This document shows positions 9,733 through 18,131 of a DNA stretch of 64,000 nucleotides, one piece after another (the first letter of the stretch is position 1; every line of letters begins with the position of its first letter). A program made the translations under genes and the position numbers. The stretch is taken from positions 112,446 to 176,445 of the forward strand of contig NZ_VKAA01000013.1 of assembly GCF_007096635.1 (NCBI RefSeq), written 5' to 3'. The DNA comes from Mycolicibacterium sp. 018/SC-01/001. Lineage in GTDB: Bacteria; Actinomycetota; Actinomycetes; Mycobacteriales; Mycobacteriaceae. Below the pieces are notes generated by a model. The model was not told where the DNA came from. It saw nothing but the letters and a program-made list of their open reading frames with translations, and ran no database searches.

Positions 9733-10598
9733 GACGCGTCCGCCGCGTTCGGATCGGTGTCGGGGGTCTGCCCACGGGCGGGCACTTCGGCCGACGGTGC
9801 AGGTGCGGGTTGGTCCTTGACGGCCTCAGCCGCTTCGGCCTGCTCCTGACCCGGGGCGTCGGCGGTGCTGTCGGTTGCGGGCCCGTCGGCATCCGGGGCA
9901 CTCATGCCGCGCTCGCGGGCGATCGTCAACCCGGCCAACGTCGCCGCACCGGCCGATCCTGTCTCATCGCTCGAGGACCCAAGGCCGGCAAGGGTTCTCG
10001 CTGCCTCCCGGAACGTGCACAGTGACCCGCTGCGTGACGGTGCCGGCGGTTGGCCGGCCTGGAGCGCGTCCACCAGATCGCGAGCCGACGACGGGGTCTG
10101 GTTGTCGAAGAAATCCCAATTCACCATCACCACGGGCGCGTAGTCGCAGGCCGCGTTGCACTCGACGTGCTCCAGCGTGATCCGGCCGTCCAGCGTGTTC
10201 TGCCCGGCGAGGATGCCGAGGTGCTCCTGCAACGTGTCGAGGATCGCGTCTCCGCCCATCACGGCGCACAGCGTGTTGGTGCACACGCCGACGAGGTAGT
10301 CCCCGGTGGGAGTGCGCCGGTACATGGAGTAGAACGTCGCGACCGCGGTCACTTCCGCGGGCGTCAAGCCCAATTGCCCGGCGCAGAAGGCGATTCCGGC
10401 GGGAGTCAGGTAACCGTCCTCGGCCTGCACCAGATGCAGCAGCGGTAGCAGAGCCGAACGCGACTCCGGATACCGAGCGACGATCGTCGCGGCGTCCTGC
10501 GCCAGTCGTTCCGCGACATCGGTGGGATAGGCCGCCGGTCCGTGGATCGGCGGGCCCGGCTCGTCGGGACGCTGTCCGAGTTCGAGGAACACACTCAT
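9729..10598 (-). CDS. nuoE: NADH-quinone oxidoreductase subunit E ([2Fe-2S], C-terminal extension)
   Basis: Thioredoxin-like [2Fe-2S] subunit of the NADH module. The four cysteines occur in GVCTNTLC and VECNAACDYAP. I start at the ATG at 10598 (MSVFLELGQRPDEPG), preceded by a purine-rich ribosome site. The open frame continues upstream only because the adjacent 30-bp tandem repeat is a multiple of three. The last 70 or so residues are rich in Ala, Asp and Pro and look disordered. Confidence 0.95.
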   Translation of the reverse strand: MSVFLELGQRPDEPGPPIHGPAAYPTDVAERLAQDAATIVARYPESRSALLPLLHLVQAEDGYLTPAGIAFCAGQLGLTPAEVTAVATFYSMYRRTPTGDYLVGVCTNTLCAVMGGDAILDTLQEHLGILAGQNTLDGRITLEHVECNAACDYAPVVMVNWDFFDNQTPSSARDLVDALQAGQPPAPSRSGSLCTFREAARTLAGLGSSSDETGSAGAATLAGLTIARERGMSAPDADGPATDSTADAPGQEQAEAAEAVKDQPAPAPSAEVPARGQTPDTDPNAADAS

Positions 10599-10612
10599 CC
10601 CTGCCCTCGCCT

Positions 10613-10692
10613 CTTCGCGCAAGCGCTCATCAGCCGTCTGTTCTTCGCGCAAGCGCTCATCAGCCGTCTGTTCTTCGCGCAAGCGCTCATCA
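10613..10692. repeat. 30-bp tandem repeat at the nuoD-nuoE junction
   Basis: Two exact 30-bp units (10613-10642, 10643-10672) and a 20-bp partial third unit (10673-10692) fill the space between the nuoD stop and the nuoE start. On the coding strand each unit contains TGATGAGCGCTTGCGCGAAG, so the nuoD stop overlaps a potential ATG in the repeat. The arrangement recalls mycobacterial interspersed repetitive units, which sit at overlapping stop and start codons between operon genes. That comparison is inference. Confidence 0.9.
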
Positions 10693-12018
10693 CCGGTCCA
10701 CCCCGCCCATCACCGGATCGATCGACGCCACCGCCGCGATCGCGTCGGCCACCATGCCTCCTTCGCACATCGCCGCCACCGCTTGCAGATTCGTGAACGA
10801 CGGGTCGCGGTAGTGCACCCGGTAGGGGCGGGTCCCGCCGTCGGAGACCATGTGCACGCCGAGTTCACCGCGGGGCGACTCGACGGCCGTGTACACCTGA
10901 CCCGCCGGCACCCGGAATCCCTCGGTGACGATCTTGAAGTGGTGGATCAGGCCCTCCATCGAGCGCCCCATGATCTTGGCGATGTGCTCGGGGGAGTTAC
11001 CGAGGCCGTCCGGGCCGACTTTCAGGTCCGCCGGCCACGCGAGCTTCTTGTCGTCGATCATCACCGGCGCTCCGGCCAGCCTGTCGAGGCGCTCCACGCA
11101 CTGCTCGACGATCTTGAGCGACTCGCGCATCTCTTTGACGCGAATCAGGTAGCGGCCGTAGGAGTCGCAGCGGTCGTCGGTGATCACGTCGAAGTCGTAC
11201 GTCTCATAACCGCAGTAGGGCTGCGCTTTGCGCAGATCGTGCGGCAGCCCCGTCGAGCGCAGCACCGGACCGGTGATGCCCAGCGCCATGCATCCGGTGA
11301 GATCGAGGTAGCCCACCCCGACAGTGCGCGCCTTCCAGATGGAGTTCTCGTTGAGCAGGTTCTCCAGGTCGCGCAGCCGTTCGGGCAGCAACGTCATCAG
11401 CTCGTGCAGCTGCGGCATGGCCTCATCGGGCAGATCGACCGCGACCCCGCCGGGGCGGATGTAGGCGTGATTCATCCGCAGGCCGGTGATGGTCTCGAAC
11501 ATCGACAGGATGAGTTCGCGCTCCCGGAAACCGAGGAACATCGCCGTCATCGCGCCCAACTCCATGCCGCCGGTGGCCAGCGCGACCAGATGGCTGGAGA
11601 TCCGGTTGAGCTCCATCATCATCACCCGGATCACCGACGCCCGTTCGGGGATCGCGTCGGTGATGTCGAGGAGCTTCTCCACGCCCAGGCAGTACACCGT
11701 CTCGTTGAAGAACGGTGACAGGTAGTCCATTCGGGTCACGAACGTGACGCCCTGTGTCCACGTGCGGAATTCGAGATTCTTCTCGATGCCGGTGTGCAGA
11801 TAGCCGATCCCGCAGCGGGCCTCGACGATCGTCTCGCCTTCGATCTCGAGGATCAGCCGCAGCACTCCGTGCGTGGACGGGTGCTGGGGTCCCATGTTGA
11901 CCACGATCCGTTCGCCGGCGTGCTCGGCGGCGTTCTCGCGGGCGGCGATGACGACCTGATCCCAGTCCTGGCCGCCGACGACGACCACCCTCTCCGGGCG
12001 GTGCGCTGAGGTGGTCAT
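10690..12018 (-). CDS. nuoD: NADH-quinone oxidoreductase subunit D
   Basis: The 49-kDa-type subunit lining the quinone site, 442 residues, distantly related to NiFe-hydrogenase large subunits. The quinone-site motif MGPQHPSTHGVLR lies near residue 42. The ATG at 12018 overlaps the nuoC stop (ATGA). Its own stop lies at the edge of the 30-bp tandem repeat, the largest break in coupling in the operon together with the nuoF-nuoG gap. Confidence 0.97.
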   Translation of the reverse strand: MTTSAHRPERVVVVGGQDWDQVVIAARENAAEHAGERIVVNMGPQHPSTHGVLRLILEIEGETIVEARCGIGYLHTGIEKNLEFRTWTQGVTFVTRMDYLSPFFNETVYCLGVEKLLDITDAIPERASVIRVMMMELNRISSHLVALATGGMELGAMTAMFLGFRERELILSMFETITGLRMNHAYIRPGGVAVDLPDEAMPQLHELMTLLPERLRDLENLLNENSIWKARTVGVGYLDLTGCMALGITGPVLRSTGLPHDLRKAQPYCGYETYDFDVITDDRCDSYGRYLIRVKEMRESLKIVEQCVERLDRLAGAPVMIDDKKLAWPADLKVGPDGLGNSPEHIAKIMGRSMEGLIHHFKIVTEGFRVPAGQVYTAVESPRGELGVHMVSDGGTRPYRVHYRDPSFTNLQAVAAMCEGGMVADAIAAVASIDPVMGGVDR

Positions 12019-12695
12019 CAGTTGTAGGACCTCCGCTGGTCGGGTGGCGGGATCTGCGCGCCGTGGTACTCCACGGGTATGCCGCCCAACGGATAGTCCT
12101 TGCGCTGAGGATGACCGATCCAGTCGTCGGGCATCTCGATTCTGGTCAGCGCCGGGTGCCCGTCGAAGACGATCCCGAAGAAGTCATAGGTCTCCCGCTC
12201 GTGCCAGTCGGTGGTGGGATACACCGAGAACAGCGACGGGATGTGCGGATCGTCGTCCGGGGCAGTCACTTCCACGCGGATCCGGCGGTTGTGGGTGATC
12301 GACATCAGCGGGTAGACCGCATGCAGTTCCCGGCCGCTGTCGTCCGGGTAGTGCACGCCGCTGACTCCCAGGCAGAGTTCGAAACGCAGTGCGGCGTCAT
12401 CGCGCAGGGCGTGTGCGACGTCGACCAGCCTCTCGCGGTGCACCTCCAGCGTGAGCTCACCGCGGTAGACGATGACCCGCTCGATGGCCTCGGCTGTCAC
12501 GTCGTCGCCGAGTGCGGACTCCAGTGCGTCGACGACGTCGTCGAAATGGCCGCCGTAGGGGCGCGGGGTGCTGCCCGGCAGGGCGACGGGCCGGATCAGG
12601 CGGCCGTATCCGGACGTGTCTCCGCTGCCCGATGCGCCGAACATGCCGCGCCGCACACCGATCACCTCGGGACCGGTGCCGTCGGTGCCGGTCAC
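12018..12695 (-). CDS. nuoC: NADH-quinone oxidoreductase subunit C
   Basis: The 30-kDa subunit of the hydrophilic arm, 225 residues. The family signature ERETYDFFGIVFDGHPALTR is present near residue 160, followed by a DWIGHPQRKDYPLGG segment. The GTG at 12695 (VTGTDGTGPEVIGVRRG) overlaps the nuoB stop (GTGA). The open frame further upstream is shadow over nuoB. Confidence 0.96.
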   Translation of the reverse strand: MTGTDGTGPEVIGVRRGMFGASGSGDTSGYGRLIRPVALPGSTPRPYGGHFDDVVDALESALGDDVTAEAIERVIVYRGELTLEVHRERLVDVAHALRDDAALRFELCLGVSGVHYPDDSGRELHAVYPLMSITHNRRIRVEVTAPDDDPHIPSLFSVYPTTDWHERETYDFFGIVFDGHPALTRIEMPDDWIGHPQRKDYPLGGIPVEYHGAQIPPPDQRRSYN

Positions 12696-13246
12696 CTCAG
12701 CAGGCCTTTCAGCTCGATCGTCGGCGGTATCGCCAGCGCCGCCTGCTCGGCCTCCCTGATCGCCTCCTCGCGATTCACGCCCAGGGGCATCTGCTGAATC
12801 TTGTCGTGCAGCTTGAGGATCGCGTGCAGCAGCATCTCCGGCCGGGGAGGGCAGCCGGGCAGGTAGATGTCGACCGGCACGACGTGGTCGACGCCCTGCA
12901 CCACCGCGTAGTTGTTGAACATGCCGCCGGACGATGCGCACACGCCCATGGCCAGCACCCATTTCGGCTCGGCCATCTGGTCGTAGATCTGTCGGAGGAC
13001 GGGCGCCATCTTCTGGCTCACTCGGCCCGCGACGATCATCAGATCGGCCTGCCGTGGTGTCGCCGAGAACCGCTCCATGCCGAAGCGTGAGATGTCGAAA
13101 CGTGGCCCCGCCGTCGCCATCATCTCGATGGCGCAGCAGGCCAACCCGAACGTGGCCGGCCACAGGGATCCCTTGCGCACGTAGCCGGCGACCTTCTCCA
13201 CCGTCGAGAGCAGGATGCCACCGGGCAACCGTTCTTCTAGTCCCAT
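12692..13246 (-). CDS. nuoB: NADH-quinone oxidoreductase subunit B (cluster N2)
   Basis: Subunit that carries the terminal [4Fe-4S] cluster N2, 184 residues. The adjacent cysteine pair in LACCAIEMM and the further cysteines in GVCASSGG and LPGCPPRPE are in place. The ATG at 13246 (MGLEERLPGGILLST) lies inside the end of nuoA, a 10-bp overlap. Confidence 0.97.
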   Translation of the reverse strand: MGLEERLPGGILLSTVEKVAGYVRKGSLWPATFGLACCAIEMMATAGPRFDISRFGMERFSATPRQADLMIVAGRVSQKMAPVLRQIYDQMAEPKWVLAMGVCASSGGMFNNYAVVQGVDHVVPVDIYLPGCPPRPEMLLHAILKLHDKIQQMPLGVNREEAIREAEQAALAIPPTIELKGLLR

Positions 13247-13611
13247 TGCAGGCCTCCTCTGCGCCACACGTAGGCGTAGGCGACGAAGACGATCACCATG
13301 AACAGCAGCATCTCCACCAGGGCGAACAGCCCCAGACTGTCGAACGCGACGGCCCACGGGTACAGGAACACGATCTCGATGTCGAAGACGATGAAGAGCA
13401 TCGCGGTCAGGTAGTAACGAATGGGGAACCGCTGCGCGGTGGCCGCGGCGGCGGGATCGCTGGCGTCCATCGGTTCGATACCGCACTCGTAGGCCTCGAG
13501 CTTGGCGCGGTTGTATCGGCGCGGTCCGATGAGCACGGCGATGCCCACCGATCCGACCGCGAACACGGCAGCTATCGCACCAAGCACCAGGATCGGCGTG
13601 TACAGGCTCAT
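13237..13611 (-). CDS. nuoA: NADH-quinone oxidoreductase subunit A
   Basis: First gene of the nuo operon, 124 residues with three hydrophobic helices. It has the conserved AYECGIEP segment and the FDIEIVFLYPWAV helix. The ATG at 13611 gives MSLYTPILVLGAI, matching the expected N-terminus. The longer frame from 13656 would start inside the promoter region, and a GAGGAG box lies about 12 bases upstream of my start. Confidence 0.95.
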   Translation of the reverse strand: MSLYTPILVLGAIAAVFAVGSVGIAVLIGPRRYNRAKLEAYECGIEPMDASDPAAAATAQRFPIRYYLTAMLFIVFDIEIVFLYPWAVAFDSLGLFALVEMLLFMVIVFVAYAYVWRRGGLQWD

Positions 13612-13641
13612 GCTGCGTAAGAGCTCCTCGCGGGCTGTCGA

Positions 13642-13657
13642 TGTGAGCTTTCCCACA
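13642..13657. promoter_or_regulatory. Candidate CRP-family binding site upstream of nuoA
   Basis: The 16-mer TGTGAGCTTTCCCACA matches the mycobacterial CRP consensus TGTGA-N6-TCACA at nine of ten fixed positions. It lies 31 bp upstream of the nuoA start, within the 180-bp gap between nuoA and the upstream response-regulator gene. A site so close to the start would more easily act as a repressor or antiactivator site than as a classical activator site, but the transcription start is not known. Confidence 0.5.
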
Positions 13658-13791
13658 CCCTAACCCCGATAGCGACCTGCGCCACACATTTTGGTGAGTA
13701 TCGCTAAAGGAGTGTCTTCACAGCCGGTGTGCAGTCTCGTCATGCCGTGAAAATGCAAGCGTGACAGCGCGTTTACACATGCGCGCGAAGG

Positions 13792-14205
13792 TCAGTGACG
13801 CGGCCGTAAGAGCGAGGCGACCGCGTCGCCGAGGCGAATCGGATCGATGGGGTGGGGCACCGCGGCCTCGGCACGCGACCAGGACGCCAACCACGCGTCG
13901 TCCGGGCGCCCCGTCAGGACGAGCACCGGCGGGCAATCGGTCACCTCGTCCTTGAGCTGTTTGGCGATACCCATGCCGCCGACCGGGCTGGCCTCACCGT
14001 CGAGGATCGCCAGATCGAACCCGCCGGCGTCCATCTCCCTGATCACCATCGGGCCGGTCGCCACGTCGAGATAGCTGAGTTCCGGGAGTTCGGGATGCAC
14101 CCGCTTGCCCAGCGCCAGGCGGACCTGCTCCCGGGTCCTGGGGTTGTCGCTGTAGACGAGCACGCGCAGGGTGACCGGGTCGGGCGGTGACGACGGCTGC
14201 ACCAT
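13792..14205 (-). CDS. Atypical response-regulator receiver protein upstream of nuo
   Basis: Stand-alone receiver domain of 137 residues without an output domain. The predicted phospho-acceptor Asp lies in LAILDGEAS and the conserved Thr in VLVLTGR. The usual Lys-Pro near the C-terminus is replaced by His-Pro (VPHPIDP), so phosphorylation signalling may be altered. It is the counterpart by position of M. tuberculosis Rv3143, which also precedes nuo. A role in controlling complex I is suggested by the linkage only. Confidence 0.85.
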   Translation of the reverse strand: MVQPSSPPDPVTLRVLVYSDNPRTREQVRLALGKRVHPELPELSYLDVATGPMVIREMDAGGFDLAILDGEASPVGGMGIAKQLKDEVTDCPPVLVLTGRPDDAWLASWSRAEAAVPHPIDPIRLGDAVASLLRPRH

Positions 14206-14296
14206 GGCGCGATCGTAGCGTCGGTGCGCACCTCTGCGATGCCGTTCGACGCCGGAGGCTTGACCTCAACAATCGTTCAGCTTCCACACTGGCCAG

Positions 14297-14953
14297 ATGG
14301 ATCAGACACCCGCACTCAGCACGTTCGACGCCTTCTACCGGAATCAGACCCCGCCCTGGGTCATCGACGAGCCCCAACCAGCCGTCATCGCGCTCGCCGA
14401 GGCCGGCCACATCTCGGGCCGGGTGCTCGACGTCGGGTGCGGTACCGGCGAGCACACCATCTACCTCACCCGAGCCGGCTACGACGTGCTCGGTGTCGAC
14501 GGTGCGCCGACCGCAGTGGACATCGCGCGGCGCAACGCCGCGCAGCGCGGGGTCGCCGCACGGTTCGCCGTCGGGGACGCATTCGAGCTGGACGCATTCG
14601 AGCTGGACGCGATCGAGGGTGGCGCGCAGGGCTACGACACCGTGCTCGACAGCGCGCTGTTCCATGTGTTCGACGACGCCGACCGGGTGCGCTACGTCCG
14701 CAGCCTCGGCCGAGTGACCCGCCCGGGCGGGGTCGTGCTCGTGCTCGCCCTGTCCGACGCCGGACGCGGCTTCGGCCCCCAGGTCACCGCGCACGAGTTG
14801 CACGATGCGTTCGATGCGGGCTGGACAGTGCAGGATCTGACAGCGACGACGTACCGCGGTGTGGTCACCGAGATACATGCCGAAGCGCTCGGCCTGGCGA
14901 TCGGTGCGCGCGTCGACGAGCCCGCCCACCTGCTGCGCGTGCGCCGCGACTGA
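14297..14953 (+). CDS. Class I SAM-dependent methyltransferase
   Basis: Protein of 218 residues with the SAM-binding motif I VLDVGCGTGEHT near residue 50, an acidic end of the second strand (VLGVDGAP), and a LFHVFDD segment. The substrate is unknown; small-molecule methyltransferases of this type are common in mycobacteria. A 15-bp duplication at 14582-14611 repeats the residues FELDA in frame (AFELDAFELDA) and may be a recent slippage event. The gene is divergent from the response regulator. Confidence 0.85.
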   Translation: MDQTPALSTFDAFYRNQTPPWVIDEPQPAVIALAEAGHISGRVLDVGCGTGEHTIYLTRAGYDVLGVDGAPTAVDIARRNAAQRGVAARFAVGDAFELDAFELDAIEGGAQGYDTVLDSALFHVFDDADRVRYVRSLGRVTRPGGVVLVLALSDAGRGFGPQVTAHELHDAFDAGWTVQDLTATTYRGVVTEIHAEALGLAIGARVDEPAHLLRVRRD

Positions 14954-14957
14954 CACG

Positions 14958-15287
14958 TCAGCTGTCCTGGTAGCCAGGATGGTCGATCGACAACCGGTGC
15001 GCCACCAGCAGGCGCAGGCACGACAGGACGTCCTCGGCGCGCTCGTCCATGTCGCCGGCGCGGATCGCCTCAGCCAGCTCGGTCTCGTCGCCCACTCCCA
15101 GCTCGGCCATTGCATCGTCGACTGACGATGGTGTGCGGCAGAGCAATTCACGCTCGACGATGCGCAGCGCGTTGGCCGCCACCCTGGCGTGGAAGGCGAC
15201 CTGACCATCGCACGCAGCTCGCACATCGGTGTCGAGGAACATCGCGACGGCGGCGACGAGTTCGGCGGCGGTGGGACGCGGGGTCAT
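14958..15287 (-). CDS. DUF6285-type protein of acyl-CoA dehydrogenase clusters
   Basis: Small helical protein of 109 residues starting MTPRPTAAELVAAVAMFLD; it contains FHARVAANALRIVERE. Such proteins normally accompany an APH-like kinase and an acyl-CoA dehydrogenase, as here. Their biochemical role is not known. The ATG at 15287 overlaps the stop of the upstream phosphotransferase gene (ATGA). It is the last gene of the minus-strand catabolic operon. Confidence 0.8.
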   Translation of the reverse strand: MTPRPTAAELVAAVAMFLDTDVRAACDGQVAFHARVAANALRIVERELLCRTPSSVDDAMAELGVGDETELAEAIRAGDMDERAEDVLSCLRLLVAHRLSIDHPGYQDS

Positions 15288-16246
15288 GCCGGCCCACCGC
15301 CGGACAGCAGATCGAGCAGATCCCATTCGGTTTCACTGACCCGCCGCCCGATCGCCGCCAGCTCGACCGACGGCGTCTCACCGGACAGGTGACGCTCGGC
15401 CTGGTGCCGGCAGATCACCCCCCATCGCAGCGTGGCCATGGTCAGCCACCAGCGCAGCGCGGAGCGGTCGACGTGGATGCCTGCCGCGTTCTCGTAGGCC
15501 TGCACGAACGACTCGACGCTGCCGAGCCCGCCCGCGCCCAGCGTGGCCGGCGCACCGAACCGCCATGCGCGGATGCAGAACCACGCCAGATCCTCGTAGA
15601 CCTCGCCGATGTGCGTGAGCTCCCAGTCCAGGACCGCGGCCAGGCCGGTGTCGTCGACGATCAGGTTGCCCATCCGAAAATCGCCGTGCACCAGGCGCAT
15701 CGGCGACGGGGCAGGCCTCTGGTCGGCGAGCCGGCGGAACGTCCATTCGAATGTGGCTGTGGTATCGCCGATCTCGTCGAGCCGGGTACGCCAGCCGGCC
15801 AGGTCATCGGGTGTCTCCAGACCGACGCCGTCGACGTCGGCCCGGTGGATCGCGGCCAGCGCCCCGGCGCACTGACGCAGCAGCCGGGCCCGCCCGGCAG
15901 CGTCGAGGGTGCGCAGGATGCGGCGCACGATCGTCTCGCCGGGAACCGCGTCACAGATCAGGTAAGGGCTGCCCACGTCCGCCGGCGAATCGCTGGCCGT
16001 CACGATGTGCGGTACCGGTGCGCCCGCGGCCGCGGCGCGCTGCTGCACTGTGGCCTCCAGTTCCATGCCGGCGTGGATGTCGTCGGGCGGTCCGGTACGC
16101 AGGATCAGGGCCCGCCGGGTATCGCCGACGGCGTCGAAGGCCCATGTCGTGCGGCTCGCGCCGCCGGTCAGCCTCGTCAGCTTGTCGATCGTGACCTCCC
16201 CGAGCAGCGGTGTGAGGACCGTGCGCAGCTGGTCGGACAGGCTCAT
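15284..16246 (-). CDS. APH-family phosphotransferase (ACAD10-like kinase domain)
   Basis: Kinase-fold protein of 320 residues. Visible motifs are the Gly-rich LTGGASRTTWAF near residue 30, the catalytic loop LVHGDFRMGNLIVD near residue 185 and the metal-binding AVLDWE. Homologues fused or adjacent to acyl-CoA dehydrogenases phosphorylate hydroxyacyl-CoA intermediates in mammals (ACAD10/11). The tight coupling with the acyl-CoA dehydrogenase gene suggests a similar role, but the substrate is not shown. Confidence 0.85.
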   Translation of the reverse strand: MSLSDQLRTVLTPLLGEVTIDKLTRLTGGASRTTWAFDAVGDTRRALILRTGPPDDIHAGMELEATVQQRAAAAGAPVPHIVTASDSPADVGSPYLICDAVPGETIVRRILRTLDAAGRARLLRQCAGALAAIHRADVDGVGLETPDDLAGWRTRLDEIGDTTATFEWTFRRLADQRPAPSPMRLVHGDFRMGNLIVDDTGLAAVLDWELTHIGEVYEDLAWFCIRAWRFGAPATLGAGGLGSVESFVQAYENAAGIHVDRSALRWWLTMATLRWGVICRHQAERHLSGETPSVELAAIGRRVSETEWDLLDLLSGGGPA

Positions 16247-17481
16247 TTCCGGCCGAACCCGAAGAGCCGCTGGGCGACACGGCGGATCTGGATCTCCTCG
16301 GCGCCCTCGGTGATGCGGTACCGACGATGGTGGCGGTAGATGTGCTCGAACGGTTCGTGCCTGCTGTAGCCGACACCTCCGTGCACCTGCATCGCGCGGT
16401 CGGCGGCCTCACAGACCAGCCGATTGGCGCGGTAATTGGCCATCGACACCTTGTCGGACACCTCCATGTGGTGATTGGCGTCGAGCTGGGTGGCCGCGTA
16501 GTACACCAGTAGCCGCACCATCTGGGCCTCGGTCTGCAGTTCCACCAGGGGCCACTGCACCGCCTGGTTGACAGCCAGCGGCTTGCCGAACACCGACCGC
16601 CGGGTGGCATAGTCCACCGCACGGTCGATGCAATACTGGGCCGCCCCCAGACTGCTCGCGGCCTGTCGAATCCTGTTCTCGTGCAGGAACGTCTGCCCGA
16701 CCTCGAGGCCGCGGCCGACCTCGCCGAGCACCGCATCGGCGGGCACGCGAACGTTGTCGAGCACGACCTCGCCGTGGTCGGTGGGCATGTTGAACGTCCA
16801 CCAGTAGTACGGCACCGTGAAGCCGGGAGAGTCGGTCGGGACGAGGAACGCCGTGATGCCGCGGGCCTGGCCGGGCTCACCCGAGGTGCGCGCGAAGATC
16901 AGGTCGTGGGTGGCCCGATGCACACCGGTGTTCCAGCGCTTGGCGCCGTTGATGATCCAGTGGTCACCGTCGCGTACCGCCGTCGTCTCCAGCCAGGTGG
17001 CGTCGGAACCGTGGTCTGGTTCGGTCAGCCCGAACGCCATCGACCGCTCACCGGTGATCAACGCCTCGGTCCACCCGGCCTTCTGCTCCTCCGTGCCGAA
17101 CCGGTCCATCATGATGACCTGGGGAAAATTCCCCACGATCGAGGACTCGTCCTGCAGGTCGTTGTGGAGCCCGAGACCCTTGTGCGCCAGATGTTCCCGG
17201 ATGACGGCCATGTCGATGTTGCTGCCGCCACGGCCGCCGAAACGGGTCGGCAGGCCGTAGCGCAGCCACCCTGCTGCATCGGCTCGCCTGCGCATCTCGT
17301 CGAGCAGGTCCTCCCACTCGCGGCGCGGCACCCCACCGTTGTCCCAGTCGGTGCGCGCGTGCTCGCGGCGATGGTCGAAGTACTGGATGTGCTCGTGCTC
17401 CAGAGGTCTGATCTCGGCCTCGATGAACGCGTCCATCTCGGCCAGCAGCCCCGGAAGATGTTCGGGGAGAGTGAAATCCAC
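16243..17481 (-). CDS. Acyl-CoA dehydrogenase
   Basis: FAD-dependent acyl-CoA dehydrogenase of 412 residues, longer at the N-terminus than medium-chain enzymes and similar to the ACAD10/11 type. It shows AFGLTEPDHGSDATWLETTA and the C-terminal QVHGGVGYSRHEPFEHIYRHHR segment. I start at GTG 17481 because AAGGAG lies 6 bases upstream. It overlaps the phosphotransferase gene and follows the TetR gene by 22 bp. Confidence 0.9.
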   Translation of the reverse strand: MDFTLPEHLPGLLAEMDAFIEAEIRPLEHEHIQYFDHRREHARTDWDNGGVPRREWEDLLDEMRRRADAAGWLRYGLPTRFGGRGGSNIDMAVIREHLAHKGLGLHNDLQDESSIVGNFPQVIMMDRFGTEEQKAGWTEALITGERSMAFGLTEPDHGSDATWLETTAVRDGDHWIINGAKRWNTGVHRATHDLIFARTSGEPGQARGITAFLVPTDSPGFTVPYYWWTFNMPTDHGEVVLDNVRVPADAVLGEVGRGLEVGQTFLHENRIRQAASSLGAAQYCIDRAVDYATRRSVFGKPLAVNQAVQWPLVELQTEAQMVRLLVYYAATQLDANHHMEVSDKVSMANYRANRLVCEAADRAMQVHGGVGYSRHEPFEHIYRHHRRYRITEGAEEIQIRRVAQRLFGFGRK

Positions 17482-17503
17482 AATGATCTCCTTGTCAGGG
17501 CCG

Positions 17504-18127
17504 TCAGTGCCCGTAGAGCGTCTTCTGCCAGATCCGCGACAGCGTGGTGATCGCATCGTCGTCGGTCATCGCGATCCCGATGCCCGCCCCCGTGTCGCCG
17601 ACGAACACGGTGGTGAAGTTCTCGAACAGCAGCGCGATGGCCGCGGCGGTGTGCGCGGGGTCCAGGTCGGCCGCGAAGCCCTGCTCCTGGGCGCGCCGCA
17701 CGGACGCCGCGACGATCTCGATGCCGAAGCGGCGGAACTCGTTCTGCAGGGCCGCGAAACGTGGCTGGGTGGCGGCGAGCTGCGCGACGGCGATCATGAT
17801 GCCGATGTTCTGGGTGAACATCGTCCAGTAACCCGTGACGACGGTGGTGAAGAATGCCTCGTCGTCGGGGGAGTCGGGCAGTGGAACACTGAGGCCGGAC
17901 GGAGCCACCACCTCGTGCAGGAACGACTCGGCGAGATCGGCCAGCAGGTCTTCCTTGTCGGCGAAGTACCGGTAGAACGCCGCGGTGGAGCGGCCGGCCG
18001 CCGAGGTGATGTCACCCAACGTGGTTCCGTGAAAACCTCTTTCTGCGAACAGCTTTCGCGCTGCCTGTTCGAGCGCCATACGGGTCTGGCGCCCCTTGGC
18101 GCTCAACTCCGACGGGGCGGGGGTCAC
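17504..18127 (-). CDS. TetR-family transcriptional regulator
   Basis: Repressor-type protein of 207 residues. The N-terminal helix-turn-helix reads AARKLFAERGFHGTTLGDITSAAG followed by STAAFYRYFADKEDLL; the rest is the ligand and dimer domain. GTG at 18127 is the likely start, 4 bp after the stop of the upstream lyase gene. It is embedded in the catabolic operon and probably controls it, perhaps through the palindrome upstream of the first gene. Confidence 0.9.
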   Translation of the reverse strand: MTPAPSELSAKGRQTRMALEQAARKLFAERGFHGTTLGDITSAAGRSTAAFYRYFADKEDLLADLAESFLHEVVAPSGLSVPLPDSPDDEAFFTTVVTGYWTMFTQNIGIMIAVAQLAATQPRFAALQNEFRRFGIEIVAASVRRAQEQGFAADLDPAHTAAAIALLFENFTTVFVGDTGAGIGIAMTDDDAITTLSRIWQKTLYGH

Positions 18128-18131
18128 GCGG

